From NCBI GenBank assembly GCA_017520425.1, contig JAFXFO010000001.1, positions 1-64,000 on the forward strand: DNA of 64,000 nt, written 5' to 3'. The notes under the pieces were generated by a model. That model had not been told where the DNA came from. It did no database searches and saw only the letters and a list, made by a program, of their open reading frames with translations. Both the position numbers and the translations under genes were made by a program. Below are positions 39,744 through 48,287 of the stretch, piece after piece (positions within the stretch are counted from its first letter, which is position 1; each line of letters begins with the position of its first letter). The stretch is from Lachnospiraceae bacterium. Its GTDB lineage: Bacteria; Bacillota; Clostridia; Lachnospirales; Lachnospiraceae.

Positions 39744-41945
39744 ATGTATCAGCATAAATTTGTTAAACTATTGCTTTGGTTGGGGATATTAATGGTTTTT
39801 GTAACCGGTTGCGGAAAGAAGGACTCGGAGGATACAGTAATATTGGCAAAAAGCGCCTCTAAAACGTATACCATAAGTAGTCGGTTGTTAAAGCCGGATA
39901 TAGGGAGTGTCAGTATTAACAGGAACTATCATGTAGCGGGAGAGATGCTTTACTTTCTGGGGGATGGAGAAAAAGAAAGAGGAATCTATAGTATGCCATT
40001 GGACAGAGACGGAGAGGTGACGAGATTGCCCATTGATTGGGATATTTCGGAAGCCTGTCTGCTTTTTACCATACCTACAGATGGTCAGCTATACTGCTTT
40101 TTCGAGGAGGAAGAGGGGCAGTATTCTTTGCGAAGCTATACTCTTCGGGGTGAAATGATACGGCAGCAGGATATCACATCCGGGCTGGGGCAGAATCCGG
40201 AAGAGTTCCCTTTTAACAAGGCAGTGGTTGACGGGATCGGAAAGGTGTATACCTTGGGAGAAGAAAGGCTTCGTTTATTTCAGCAAGATGGTGGATACTG
40301 CGGCAGTATAGAATTGCCGGGCAAGGAGCTGCTGGATATGGTTTGTGCAGGAGCAGATACCGTCTACGTGACGTATCGCAGAGCGGAAGATACCCATGTA
40401 TATCTGGCCAAGGTGGATCAAAAGACCGGAATGCTTGGAGAAGCTGTTTCTATCCCCGGTACCGGGAAATTATGTACCGATGAGGAAGGAAATATACTTA
40501 CATGTGATGCCCGATATCTGTATGAAATAGATACCGTTACCGGGGAAGAGATAGCGTTATTGGATTTGCCCAGGCATTATATCAAGGTGGCGGATATTTG
40601 TGAATTACGAAGAAGCAATTCGGGAGAGTTCTCTTTTTTATTAAAAGCAGTTCGGGGAAATGGGGATGAGCTGGAATGGATTACTTTAAGAGAAAATATT
40701 ATGGCGAGCAATCAGGGGAAGGAAGAGAAGACGATTCTGCGATTGGTAGCACCGTGTACGGAAGGTGAGGATACGGATTTGTTAAACTTCATCATGGAGT
40801 TTAACAAACAGAATGAGAATTACCAGGTATCCTATGAACCCTTGGGATTGGCTACCGATGAGGAATTTGCCATGTTTGTCAATACAAGGATGATCACGGA
40901 TAATTGTCCTGATTTATTGCTGGTTAATTATTTTTTGTATGAAACTTATACGGAAGCAGGGGTATTGGAAGATTTACAACCCTATATAGACCAAAGCCTG
41001 CTGATTTCTACACAGGACTATCTGGAAAATGCCATAGCACCTCATAAAAAGGGGGATGCTATATACGGATTCCCTAAAACATTGGATGTGCAAGGGTGGG
41101 TAGGTAAAAAAAGCCAGGTGGAAGAGCTGTATCAAAATATGACCATAGATTCTTTTTTGAGTTTCTTAGAGAAGCATCCGTCTGCCAGATTCGAGTATGA
41201 CGGGGAATATAGCGGATTGTTAAGAACCTGTCTTAAATTTGGTATGGGAGAGTATGTGGATTTTGAAAAGGGAGTTTGTTCCTTTGATGGTAAAAAGTTT
41301 CGGGAGTTAATGGAACGGATTAAAGCCACGCAAAATATTCATGCCGTACCAAGGGGACAGTGGAACAGCGTAAAGGACAGCGATGCTATATTGTTTATGG
41401 AAACCCATCTGGGTGATTTTCTTGCCTTGGAGAAAAAGGCTGCAGAATACGGAGAAGAGCTGATTTTTCTGGGCTATCCGTCTGAGGATGGTAGCCTGAT
41501 GGGAGAAGCATGGCCGGAAGGAAGCTTGGCAATTGCCGCAAACAGCAAAGAGAAGGAGGGAGCCTGGGAGTTTCTAAAGTACTATATCCTAAACTATCAC
41601 AGTCCCTACGGCATGCCGGCAGAAAAGTATCGGTTTGAAGAGCAATGGAAATCCATTCAAACTCCTAAATATGAAGAGGATGCTTCCGGTCAAAAGGTGG
41701 AAGCACCTATAAGCTATGTTTTCTACCAAAATCAAATGGAGCCAATTTATGCACTTTCGGAAGAAAGAGCAAACCATATATATGAAGCAGTAAAGAGTGC
41801 ACGTCCATTTTCGGCGGAAGAGCAAACCATTTTAAATATTGTTTATGAAGAGTCGGATGGTTATTTTTATGGTCAAAAAACCTTAGAGGAAACCGTGGAC
41901 GTTATTCAGAACCGTTGCCAGCTGTTTCTGGATGAGAGAGGATGA
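39744..41945 (+). CDS. Large lipoprotein with C-terminal solute-binding-like domain (1)
   Basis: 733 residues. Lipoprotein signal with lipobox VTGC, Cys at about residue 23. Residues about 50-320 look like a beta-propeller-type region (repeating short strands, for example GIYSMPLDRDGEVTRLPID, SLRSYTLRGEMIRQQDIT). Residues about 330-650 resemble a family 1 extracellular solute-binding protein (LLNFIMEFNKQNENYQVSYE, GYPSEDGSLMGEAWPEGSLA, EGAWEFLKYYILNY). It ends NRCQLFLDERG, as does the next gene. No importer permease accompanies it. Confidence 0.8.
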   Translation: MYQHKFVKLLLWLGILMVFVTGCGKKDSEDTVILAKSASKTYTISSRLLKPDIGSVSINRNYHVAGEMLYFLGDGEKERGIYSMPLDRDGEVTRLPIDWDISEACLLFTIPTDGQLYCFFEEEEGQYSLRSYTLRGEMIRQQDITSGLGQNPEEFPFNKAVVDGIGKVYTLGEERLRLFQQDGGYCGSIELPGKELLDMVCAGADTVYVTYRRAEDTHVYLAKVDQKTGMLGEAVSIPGTGKLCTDEEGNILTCDARYLYEIDTVTGEEIALLDLPRHYIKVADICELRRSNSGEFSFLLKAVRGNGDELEWITLRENIMASNQGKEEKTILRLVAPCTEGEDTDLLNFIMEFNKQNENYQVSYEPLGLATDEEFAMFVNTRMITDNCPDLLLVNYFLYETYTEAGVLEDLQPYIDQSLLISTQDYLENAIAPHKKGDAIYGFPKTLDVQGWVGKKSQVEELYQNMTIDSFLSFLEKHPSARFEYDGEYSGLLRTCLKFGMGEYVDFEKGVCSFDGKKFRELMERIKATQNIHAVPRGQWNSVKDSDAILFMETHLGDFLALEKKAAEYGEELIFLGYPSEDGSLMGEAWPEGSLAIAANSKEKEGAWEFLKYYILNYHSPYGMPAEKYRFEEQWKSIQTPKYEEDASGQKVEAPISYVFYQNQMEPIYALSEERANHIYEAVKSARPFSAEEQTILNIVYEESDGYFYGQKTLEETVDVIQNRCQLFLDERG

Positions 41946-41949
41946 GTTT

Positions 41950-42021
41950 TTTAAGATTTCTTTAAGGCTTCTTTAAGGTTTTGGGTACTCCATTGACAGG
42001 ACATACTCCTTGCATTAGGCT
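41950..42021 (+). promoter_or_regulatory. Promoter with three TTTAAG direct repeats (second lipoprotein)
   Basis: TTTAAG at 41950, 41961 and 41972 (11-base spacing), 15 bases to TTGACA (41993), 17-base spacer, TAGGCT (42016). Nearly identical to 36033-36104, implying promoter duplication. Confidence 0.75.
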
Positions 42022-42055
42022 GAAAATATAGTAGGTCAAGGCAGGGGGTATTTTA

Positions 42056-44362
42056 TTGAAAAAGAAACGGAAGAATAGTTTGATTATATTTACTTTTATA
42101 GCACTGTTATTAACTTCCTGCGGCACAAAGACCATTCAGCAGGAGCAGATAAATTTTTCCTTGTCGGTACAACAGGATATTTATTGCTTGGTGGAGGAAC
42201 AGGATGTGCCGGACTGGGAAGCCGCGGTACGGGAAGTGGTAGGAGATGCCAAGCTGACAGTACAGGAACCCATGGTGTACAAGGAGGGGGTTCTTCAGTG
42301 GGTCATTGAATTTAATGATACCATGGATTCTGTAACAGAAGCTTATATCCAGTTGTATTCCACAGAAACAAAGGAATGGAATCTGATACCCACCCGATGT
42401 GGGTTTGAAAAGGATGGTGTTACTTATAGCGGAATCAGTGCTGCTTTTGTATCCATGGAGGGGGATTTGTATTGTCTGGTACATAAAGAAGACGGAAGTA
42501 CGAATTTAGCCACCATGGATGCTAGTGGTGTGAAACAGATTTTAGGGGATGCAGGGAAGCTTCGGGAGCAATTGTTGCGAAACGGAGATTCTAATATTTT
42601 TATGGACTTATCTGGGAAAATTTATTTATATCAGGACCCGGACATTTCTGACATCAACACAGATGCGACCCATATAGAAATATATGACGGGAATCTACAG
42701 AAGGAGCGTATGCAGGAAGTGCCGGGAAGGATGTATGGCATGCTACAAACATCATCTGATACGGAACCCTATTGGTATGGCATAGGAGAAGATGGCAAAT
42801 CTGTGGTAAAGCAATTAGGCGCAGAAGCTGCATTTGTGATAGGGATAGAAGGATTGGCCGCAAAAGAATATATAGCAGGATGTTCTGCGGATGGATATCT
42901 ATGTCTGACAGATGCCGGTGCACTCTGGGTGGTGACGGAAGTAAGTGCACAGAAGGTGCTTAACTGGCAGGAGCAGGGATACTATTGGGATGCCCTTTAT
43001 GGGATGGTACAGGGGCCGCAAGGCATTACTTACCTGTTAGGGCAGTTGGATGGAGAAAAAGTATTGATAAGCCTTTGCTTCACCAAGGAAAAACCGATTA
43101 CTAAGAAGCAGGAGGTTGTTATAGCTTTAACTACGCAAAATACGGCTCTGGAGGATGTGGTAGCGGATTTCAACAGAAAGAGCAGTAAATACTGTGTGAA
43201 GATTATATTGCCGGAGGGAGCAGAGAATCATACCCTGTCCGATGATATATTTGTAAAGCAGACGCAGTTTCGAGAAAAGATACAAATGGAGCTGAGTGCC
43301 GGTAGAGGGCCGGATATTCTGGGAGACGATGTGCTCGTGGATGCGGAGTCTTTGGCAGTAAACGGATATTTGGAACGGCTGAATAGGCAGGAATTTCAGA
43401 ACGGACAGCAATTAGAAGCAGTGTTTGAAAGCGGTATGATAGGGGATATCTGTTATGGAATACCCTATGATTTCACATTGGACTTTGCCGCATATCGTGC
43501 TCAAGATGTGGAAGGTGTAACTGGATGGTCTATGCAGGATTTGATGGAGCGTGTAAGAAAAAGTGATGCCCAAGCCTTAGAAAAGGGGCTTGGTGGCAAA
43601 GAGATTGTAGTGAATTATGCACTCACAGATGTGACAAATACAGAATACATCGACTGGGAGAATGGAGTCAGTCACCTTACAGAGGGGCCTTTCCTGGAAG
43701 TGCTTGCATTTGCCAAAGAATATGCAGAGGATGGTGTCAAGGCACAGCTTTCGGAGCAAGAGTATTTCGCAGTAAGTTATTCTAAGATCCCCATGTATGC
43801 GCTGACGGAAATGAAGAATCTTTATGATAAACTGGAAGGGGATGTGAAGGTATTGGGGTATCCTCATACGCAGGAAATGGGGATTTATGTGAATGCCCGA
43901 GTGTTTTATGTCAATAGTCAGTCAGCACAGAAGAAAGGGGCAGTAGAGTTCCTAAAGTACCTTCTTTCAGAGCAGGCGCAGACTAAGTATGCAACCCATG
44001 ACTTTTTAAAGGATGTGAGTAACTCCGGAGGCTTTTTTACCGGTACACCGGCATATTTCCCGGTAAACAAAGCCGCGATGGAGACTCTCATACGGCAGGA
44101 ACAAAAGAAAGATAAGCAAAACGGATACATGGCCAATGACGGTACCTTTGTATATCTTATCCCTCCATATACGGAGGAGCAACTGGAAGGATTCCGCTCC
44201 ATGATAGAAAATGCAAAGCCCAAAAGCCGGAATATAAGTAAAATACAGGGAATGGTTTATGAAGAGCTGGAGCCTTATTTTAGGGGAAGTATTTCGGCAG
44301 AGGAAGCAGCAGAAAAGCTGGATAACCGATGCCAGTTATTTCTGGATGAGAGAGGGAACTAG
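42056..44362 (+). CDS. Large lipoprotein with C-terminal solute-binding-like domain (2)
   Basis: 768 residues, a diverged paralogue of the preceding lipoprotein. TTG start after GCAGGGGG; lipobox LTSC with Cys at about residue 22. N-terminal propeller-like part, then a solute-binding-like domain from about residue 355 (VVIALTTQNTALEDVVADFN, AGRGPDILGDDVLVD, KKGAVEFLKYLLSEQAQTKY). Ends NRCQLFLDERGN like its neighbour. A nested giant hairpin begins two bases after its stop. Confidence 0.8.
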   Translation: MKKKRKNSLIIFTFIALLLTSCGTKTIQQEQINFSLSVQQDIYCLVEEQDVPDWEAAVREVVGDAKLTVQEPMVYKEGVLQWVIEFNDTMDSVTEAYIQLYSTETKEWNLIPTRCGFEKDGVTYSGISAAFVSMEGDLYCLVHKEDGSTNLATMDASGVKQILGDAGKLREQLLRNGDSNIFMDLSGKIYLYQDPDISDINTDATHIEIYDGNLQKERMQEVPGRMYGMLQTSSDTEPYWYGIGEDGKSVVKQLGAEAAFVIGIEGLAAKEYIAGCSADGYLCLTDAGALWVVTEVSAQKVLNWQEQGYYWDALYGMVQGPQGITYLLGQLDGEKVLISLCFTKEKPITKKQEVVIALTTQNTALEDVVADFNRKSSKYCVKIILPEGAENHTLSDDIFVKQTQFREKIQMELSAGRGPDILGDDVLVDAESLAVNGYLERLNRQEFQNGQQLEAVFESGMIGDICYGIPYDFTLDFAAYRAQDVEGVTGWSMQDLMERVRKSDAQALEKGLGGKEIVVNYALTDVTNTEYIDWENGVSHLTEGPFLEVLAFAKEYAEDGVKAQLSEQEYFAVSYSKIPMYALTEMKNLYDKLEGDVKVLGYPHTQEMGIYVNARVFYVNSQSAQKKGAVEFLKYLLSEQAQTKYATHDFLKDVSNSGGFFTGTPAYFPVNKAAMETLIRQEQKKDKQNGYMANDGTFVYLIPPYTEEQLEGFRSMIENAKPKSRNISKIQGMVYEELEPYFRGSISAEEAAEKLDNRCQLFLDERGN

Positions 44363-44423
44363 GGGAACCACCACCGGGGACGGGAGCATACCCTTCACGT
44401 AATACTACTCTGAAAAACACAGT

Positions 44424-44509
44424 AAATAAATTGTCGCCCGGCGGCGACAATTACAAGAATTGCTTCGCAATTCTTCTTAATCCCCACCACTGTACTCGCA
44501 CAACTTCCT
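44424..44509 (-). ncRNA. Repeated motif with terminator-like hairpin (copy 3, minus)
   Basis: On the minus strand: AGGAAGTTGTGCGAGTACAG, GTGGGGATTAAG, AGAATTGC/GCAATTCT, then TTGTCGCC/GGCGACAA and TTTATTT. The last stem has a different sequence from the other copies but equal pairing. Confidence 0.5.
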
Positions 44510-44587
44510 CTGGAACAAAAAATGTATGTCAGGGGACGAACACATTTATGTGTACGGACCACGACATACATTTTTTATTTATGGAAT

Positions 44588-44671
44588 AGGAAATTGCGCG
44601 AGTACAGTGGTGGAGATTAAGGAGATTGCGAAGCAATTCTCCCAAGCGGATACGCCGGTATCCGCTTTTTT
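44588..44671 (+). ncRNA. Repeated motif with terminator-like hairpin (copy 2)
   Basis: About 92% identical by eye to 28199-28283, with one base deleted in the first hairpin arm (GAGATTGC); ends GCGGATAC/GTATCCGC and TTTTTTT. Arm of copy B. Confidence 0.5.
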
Positions 44672-44768
44672 ATCTGTTTTTTCATTAGTGTGTGAGTGAA
44701 GGGTATGCTCTCGTCCCCGGTGGGTGGTTCCGAGTAGAACTCCCCCTTATATTCCCCACAGTTTTTAT

Positions 44769-44797
44769 TTGACACTAGGCCTCGAAAATACTATCAT
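44769..44797 (+). promoter_or_regulatory. Promoter of the MutS-like pair
   Basis: TTGACA, 17-base spacer, TATCAT, 73 bases before the first ATG. Confidence 0.7.
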
Positions 44798-44869
44798 AAA
44801 GGGTAAGGGTATCCGTGCACGAAGAAGGTACGCGGATAAGATGCAAAAGGACTATTTGGGAGGGAAACC

Positions 44870-46369
44870 ATGGCATTTGAAAGTATTTTGGATTTGCATA
44901 GAAGCTCCTATAAGGATGAACTGCGTCCCAGCTTTTATGTGGATTTTAATGTGGACCAGATTATTGACAAAATATGCAAAAACTGGGGAGAGAATATCAG
45001 CTCCTTTTATTATTATCTGCCCGCAGATAAGGAAAGCGAGGACTACCGCCGTGAGGTAATGGCAGATGTGAAAATTGTCAGCCTGAACGAAGTACTGATG
45101 AGCTTTGTACGTAAGATGAAGCAGCATCAGGAAATCATTAATAAGAAAGAGTTTGTAAGAAGGGATATTCAGAAAGCTGCCTGGCATATTTCTGAAGTTA
45201 TGCAGTACGGTGAGGCATTGCAGGAATTGCTTGGGGCGCTGCAGGAAGCGGACATCCGTTCTCAGGGTATGATTTCTTTGAAGGAGAGCTTGGAAACCTA
45301 TCTGGCATCCGAGGAATTTAAGACCATGTATCAAACCGCCGGAGAGCTGCAACAGGAGAGAAACAGCTACCATTTTAAAGTGAAGTATTCCAACAATCAG
45401 GTAGTTGTATCGGAGGGTGAGATAGCGGGTACCTATGACAAATTCCTGAAAGACAACCTTACGGAACCGGAGAAACCCATGAAGAGTCCCTTTGTGGAAA
45501 ATGCGGACCTGGTATCTCTAGAAATGTTGATTATCGAGATTTTGCAGAAGAAGAAACCGGAACTGTTCAAAAACACTCTTGCATTTTATGAGAAGTACAA
45601 GGATTATGCGAAAGAGGTATATCTACAGTTGGGTAAGGAGCTGCCTTATTATCTTGCTTTCTATAAGTATGAAGAAAAGATGCAGAAGAAGGGCTTTGCT
45701 TTTACAGCCCCTACGGTGGATGAAACACAGGACATGTTTGCTACCGGATTATACGATTTGGCGCTGGCTTATGTGAACAGTGAAGAGGACAAGGAGGTCA
45801 CCACCAATGATGTGGTATACCATGCGGGAGAGACCTTTATCGTGCTGACCGGACCTAACCAAGGCGGTAAGACCACCTTTGCCAGAAGCTTGGGGCAGAT
45901 GATGTACTTTACCAAGATGGGACTGGATGTGCCTGCAATGGCTGCCAATGTTCACTATTTTAATAAGATATTGACCCACTTTACCGTGGAGGAAAGTGTG
46001 GAAACCGGTAGAGGCAAGCTTCAGGAAGAACTGGTGCGTTTGAAACCCATGATGAACGAGGAAGGCACCAATGACTTTGTGATTATCAATGAGCTCTTTA
46101 CCACTGCAGCTAATTATGATGCCATTATCATGGGACAGCGTGTGTTGCAGCATTTCATCGGGCAGAACAGCAAGGGAATCTATGTGACCCATTTGAAGGA
46201 GTTGACAGAGGCCCATGAAAGCGTGGTCAGTATGCGTGCCATGCTGGATGAACAGGGTAAGCAGAATCACAAAATTGTTCGCAAGGAAGCAGAGGATATT
46301 GCCTGTGCCATCAATCAGGTCAATAAATATCGTCTGAAATACGAGCAGTTAAAGGAGAGACTATCATGA
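44870..46369 (+). CDS. MutS-like ATPase without mismatch-recognition domain (1)
   Basis: 499 residues. Lacks MutS domain I (no F-x-E mismatch motif); has a helical core and a C-terminal MutS ABC-type ATPase. Walker A TGPNQGGKTTFA with Lys334, where MutS usually has NMGGKS. Walker B reads FVIINEL: Asn407 replaces the usual Asp, with Glu408 kept. YVTHLKEL corresponds to the ATHYHEL motif. Its stop overlaps the next gene's start by four bases (ATGA). The ATG follows GGGAGG. Confidence 0.85.
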   Translation: MAFESILDLHRSSYKDELRPSFYVDFNVDQIIDKICKNWGENISSFYYYLPADKESEDYRREVMADVKIVSLNEVLMSFVRKMKQHQEIINKKEFVRRDIQKAAWHISEVMQYGEALQELLGALQEADIRSQGMISLKESLETYLASEEFKTMYQTAGELQQERNSYHFKVKYSNNQVVVSEGEIAGTYDKFLKDNLTEPEKPMKSPFVENADLVSLEMLIIEILQKKKPELFKNTLAFYEKYKDYAKEVYLQLGKELPYYLAFYKYEEKMQKKGFAFTAPTVDETQDMFATGLYDLALAYVNSEEDKEVTTNDVVYHAGETFIVLTGPNQGGKTTFARSLGQMMYFTKMGLDVPAMAANVHYFNKILTHFTVEESVETGRGKLQEELVRLKPMMNEEGTNDFVIINELFTTAANYDAIIMGQRVLQHFIGQNSKGIYVTHLKELTEAHESVVSMRAMLDEQGKQNHKIVRKEAEDIACAINQVNKYRLKYEQLKERLS

Positions 46370-47991
46370 AGACCTATTTATTATATCAGGACAGAGAATG
46401 GTTAGATACAAAGCCCTATTTTGATGAAAAGAGTATTATTCAGGATTTGGGACTGCGCATTTTGTACATGATGGCTGCCCGTGAAGTAATCGTGGAAGGT
46501 GGCAATGTAAAGGCTATCAGTATGCCGGATACTTTTATCGAGGAGACTGTGAAGACGGTGATGATGGTGCCGTTGGAAACGGAGGAGGAGATTCGCTATC
46601 GCCAGCAGGTGTTACGCGACAGCTTGGAGAACCCGGAATTTACCATCGGATTGTACGATATTAGCTGTGAAGTGCTGAAAAAGTGGGATGAAATGGGGCG
46701 CAAGGATAAGCAAAAGGTAGGACAAAAGGACCCGGTCAGCAATCTGGTAGGAGATATTCACCTTATGGAGCTTTTTTGTGATGGCTTGACTCGCATAAAA
46801 GCACTTTTTCAGGAGTATGAAGGGAAGCTTATGTCTCCCGGCTACAAAGAACTGAAGAAGCGTTTGGAAGAAATATTTACTGATGAGGTACAGGAGAGTC
46901 TACAGCAGATTTTAAAGGATATATCCTTTTACGGGGAAGGCATGACAGTGGACGAGGTTACCGGCAATAAGCTGATTATGCGTCCGGACATGGAGCTGGA
47001 GTGTACTTTGGGAGAGGGTTTTAAGCTGGAAGGCTTTAAGCTGGAGTCCCTGACCAGCAAAGTAATGAAATACCGTTCTCCCGCAAGCACCATAAGCAAG
47101 GTGCAGACCTTTATAAATTCCCGAGTGCCGGATAGTATACAGATTCCGGAGGATACCCTTTTGAAGGATGAGTCATACCAACTGGATTGGGGGATCGTGC
47201 GGCATGTAATGAATTATTGCAGTGCCTTTATGTTCCGTTTCCAAAAGTTTTTTGACCATTTGCACTTCCAGACTGCCTTTTACCGCGGTGCGGTGAATCT
47301 GGCGGACCACTATAAACGCTTTGAGTTAGAGTATTGTTATCCTAAGGTGAGTGACAAGGGTACTCTTCGTTTTACGGAGCTGAAGGAAGTGGTTATGGCT
47401 ATGGAACAGCGTATCCTGCCGGTAGGCAATACCTGCGATATGGAGGATGTGATGCTGCTTATTGTCACCGGTGCCAACCAGGGTGGTAAGTCCACTTTCC
47501 TACGTAGTGTGGGTATCGCACAGGTGCTGATGCAGTGCGGCCTTATGGTTACTGCCAAAAGTTTTGAAAGCGGTATCTTTCCTTCCCTGTTTACCCACTT
47601 TACCAGGCGTGAGGATAGTGCCATGAACAGCGGACGTCTGGATGAGGAGCTGGGCCGTATGAACCAGATTGTGGAGCATTTGGGTGAAAGAAGTCTTGTG
47701 CTTCTGAATGAGTCCTTTGCTACTACCACGGAGAAGGAAGGTTCTGTCATCGCTTATGACATCATCAAGGCATTAAATGAAGCAGGGGTAAAGGTGCTTA
47801 CGGTTACTCACTTACTTTCCTTTGCTCAAAGGATGTACGATGAAGCGGCAAAGGGACAGGGCGTGGAGTTTTTCAGTGCCCAGCGTTTGCCGGACGGTAG
47901 CCGTACCTTCAAGATGATTCAGCATGAGCCGGAGCTGACCAGCTTTGGTCTGGATTTGTATGAGAGGATTGTGTTGGCAAAACAGGATTAA
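46366..47991 (+). CDS. MutS-like ATPase without mismatch-recognition domain (2)
   Basis: 541 residues, same architecture as its neighbour: helical core, then ATPase with TGANQGGKSTFLRSVG (Lys375), Walker B LVLLNES with Asn448-Glu449, and TVTHLLSFA. Like the first protein it has Asn where Asp is expected. The four-base overlap implies co-translation, and the pair probably forms a heterodimer as MutS proteins dimerise through their ATPases. No Smr nuclease domain is present. Confidence 0.87.
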   Translation: MKTYLLYQDREWLDTKPYFDEKSIIQDLGLRILYMMAAREVIVEGGNVKAISMPDTFIEETVKTVMMVPLETEEEIRYRQQVLRDSLENPEFTIGLYDISCEVLKKWDEMGRKDKQKVGQKDPVSNLVGDIHLMELFCDGLTRIKALFQEYEGKLMSPGYKELKKRLEEIFTDEVQESLQQILKDISFYGEGMTVDEVTGNKLIMRPDMELECTLGEGFKLEGFKLESLTSKVMKYRSPASTISKVQTFINSRVPDSIQIPEDTLLKDESYQLDWGIVRHVMNYCSAFMFRFQKFFDHLHFQTAFYRGAVNLADHYKRFELEYCYPKVSDKGTLRFTELKEVVMAMEQRILPVGNTCDMEDVMLLIVTGANQGGKSTFLRSVGIAQVLMQCGLMVTAKSFESGIFPSLFTHFTRREDSAMNSGRLDEELGRMNQIVEHLGERSLVLLNESFATTTEKEGSVIAYDIIKALNEAGVKVLTVTHLLSFAQRMYDEAAKGQGVEFFSAQRLPDGSRTFKMIQHEPELTSFGLDLYERIVLAKQD

Positions 47992-48045
47992 TAGCTCTGT
48001 ATTTGAAAATGTACAGACTTCCTGCAATTTCCTGTAGAAAACCGA

Positions 48046-48074
48046 TTGACAAGTGATTGTGAATAGTGTATTGT
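48046..48074 (+). promoter_or_regulatory. metK promoter
   Basis: TTGACA, 17-base spacer, TATTGT; transcript would begin about 20 bases before the riboswitch. Confidence 0.8.
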
Positions 48075-48102
48075 AATCACGAAAGAATTAAATATGATTT
48101 CG

Positions 48103-48204
48103 ACTTATTCAGAGTGGTGGAGGTACAGAGGACCTGTGAAGCCACGGCAACCCCTGCAAAGGAAGGTGCCAACCTGAGCAAGAGTAACAACTTGAACAAT
48201 AAGT
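48103..48204 (+). ncRNA. SAM-I (S-box) riboswitch
   Basis: P1 ACTTATT/AATAAGT closes the domain. Conserved core AGAGTGGTGGAGG, GAAGCCACGGCAACC, GGAAGGTGCCAACCTG and AGAGTAACAAC are in S-box order. It binds S-adenosylmethionine and, with the terminator at 48228-48257, should switch metK off when SAM is plentiful. Confidence 0.95.
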
Positions 48205-48227
48205 GGATTTGACTATCGATTATTAGT

Positions 48228-48257
48228 AAAAGTCCGTGTGTTCACGGACTTTTTTTA
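48228..48257 (+). terminator. Riboswitch expression-platform terminator
   Basis: AAAGTCCGTG/CACGGACTTT around TGTT, then TTTTT, between the SAM-I aptamer and metK. Confidence 0.9.
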
Positions 48258-48287
48258 ATCCACACCTAGAAGAAAAAGGAGAAAAAC

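Larger units (their letters stand above)
44364..44731. repeat. Giant nested hairpin element, copy B
   Basis: Arms 44364-44398 and 44695-44731 pair throughout except one bulged C and one G opposite T. Inner halves (CATACCCTTCAC and GTGAAGGGTATG) equal copy A at 34438-34632, while the outer halves (CACCGGGGACGGGAG against CTCTCGTCCCCGGTG) differ from copy A. Inside, two inverted copies of the terminator-like motif flank a centre hairpin (44517-44576) matching copy A's. Together with a leader it fills the 507-base gap. Confidence 0.85.

Noticed and set aside
44724-45059. Plus-strand open frame of 111 codons overlapping the first MutS-like gene
   Set aside because: It starts inside the giant hairpin, ahead of the MutS promoter, and runs out of frame into a clearly conserved gene.
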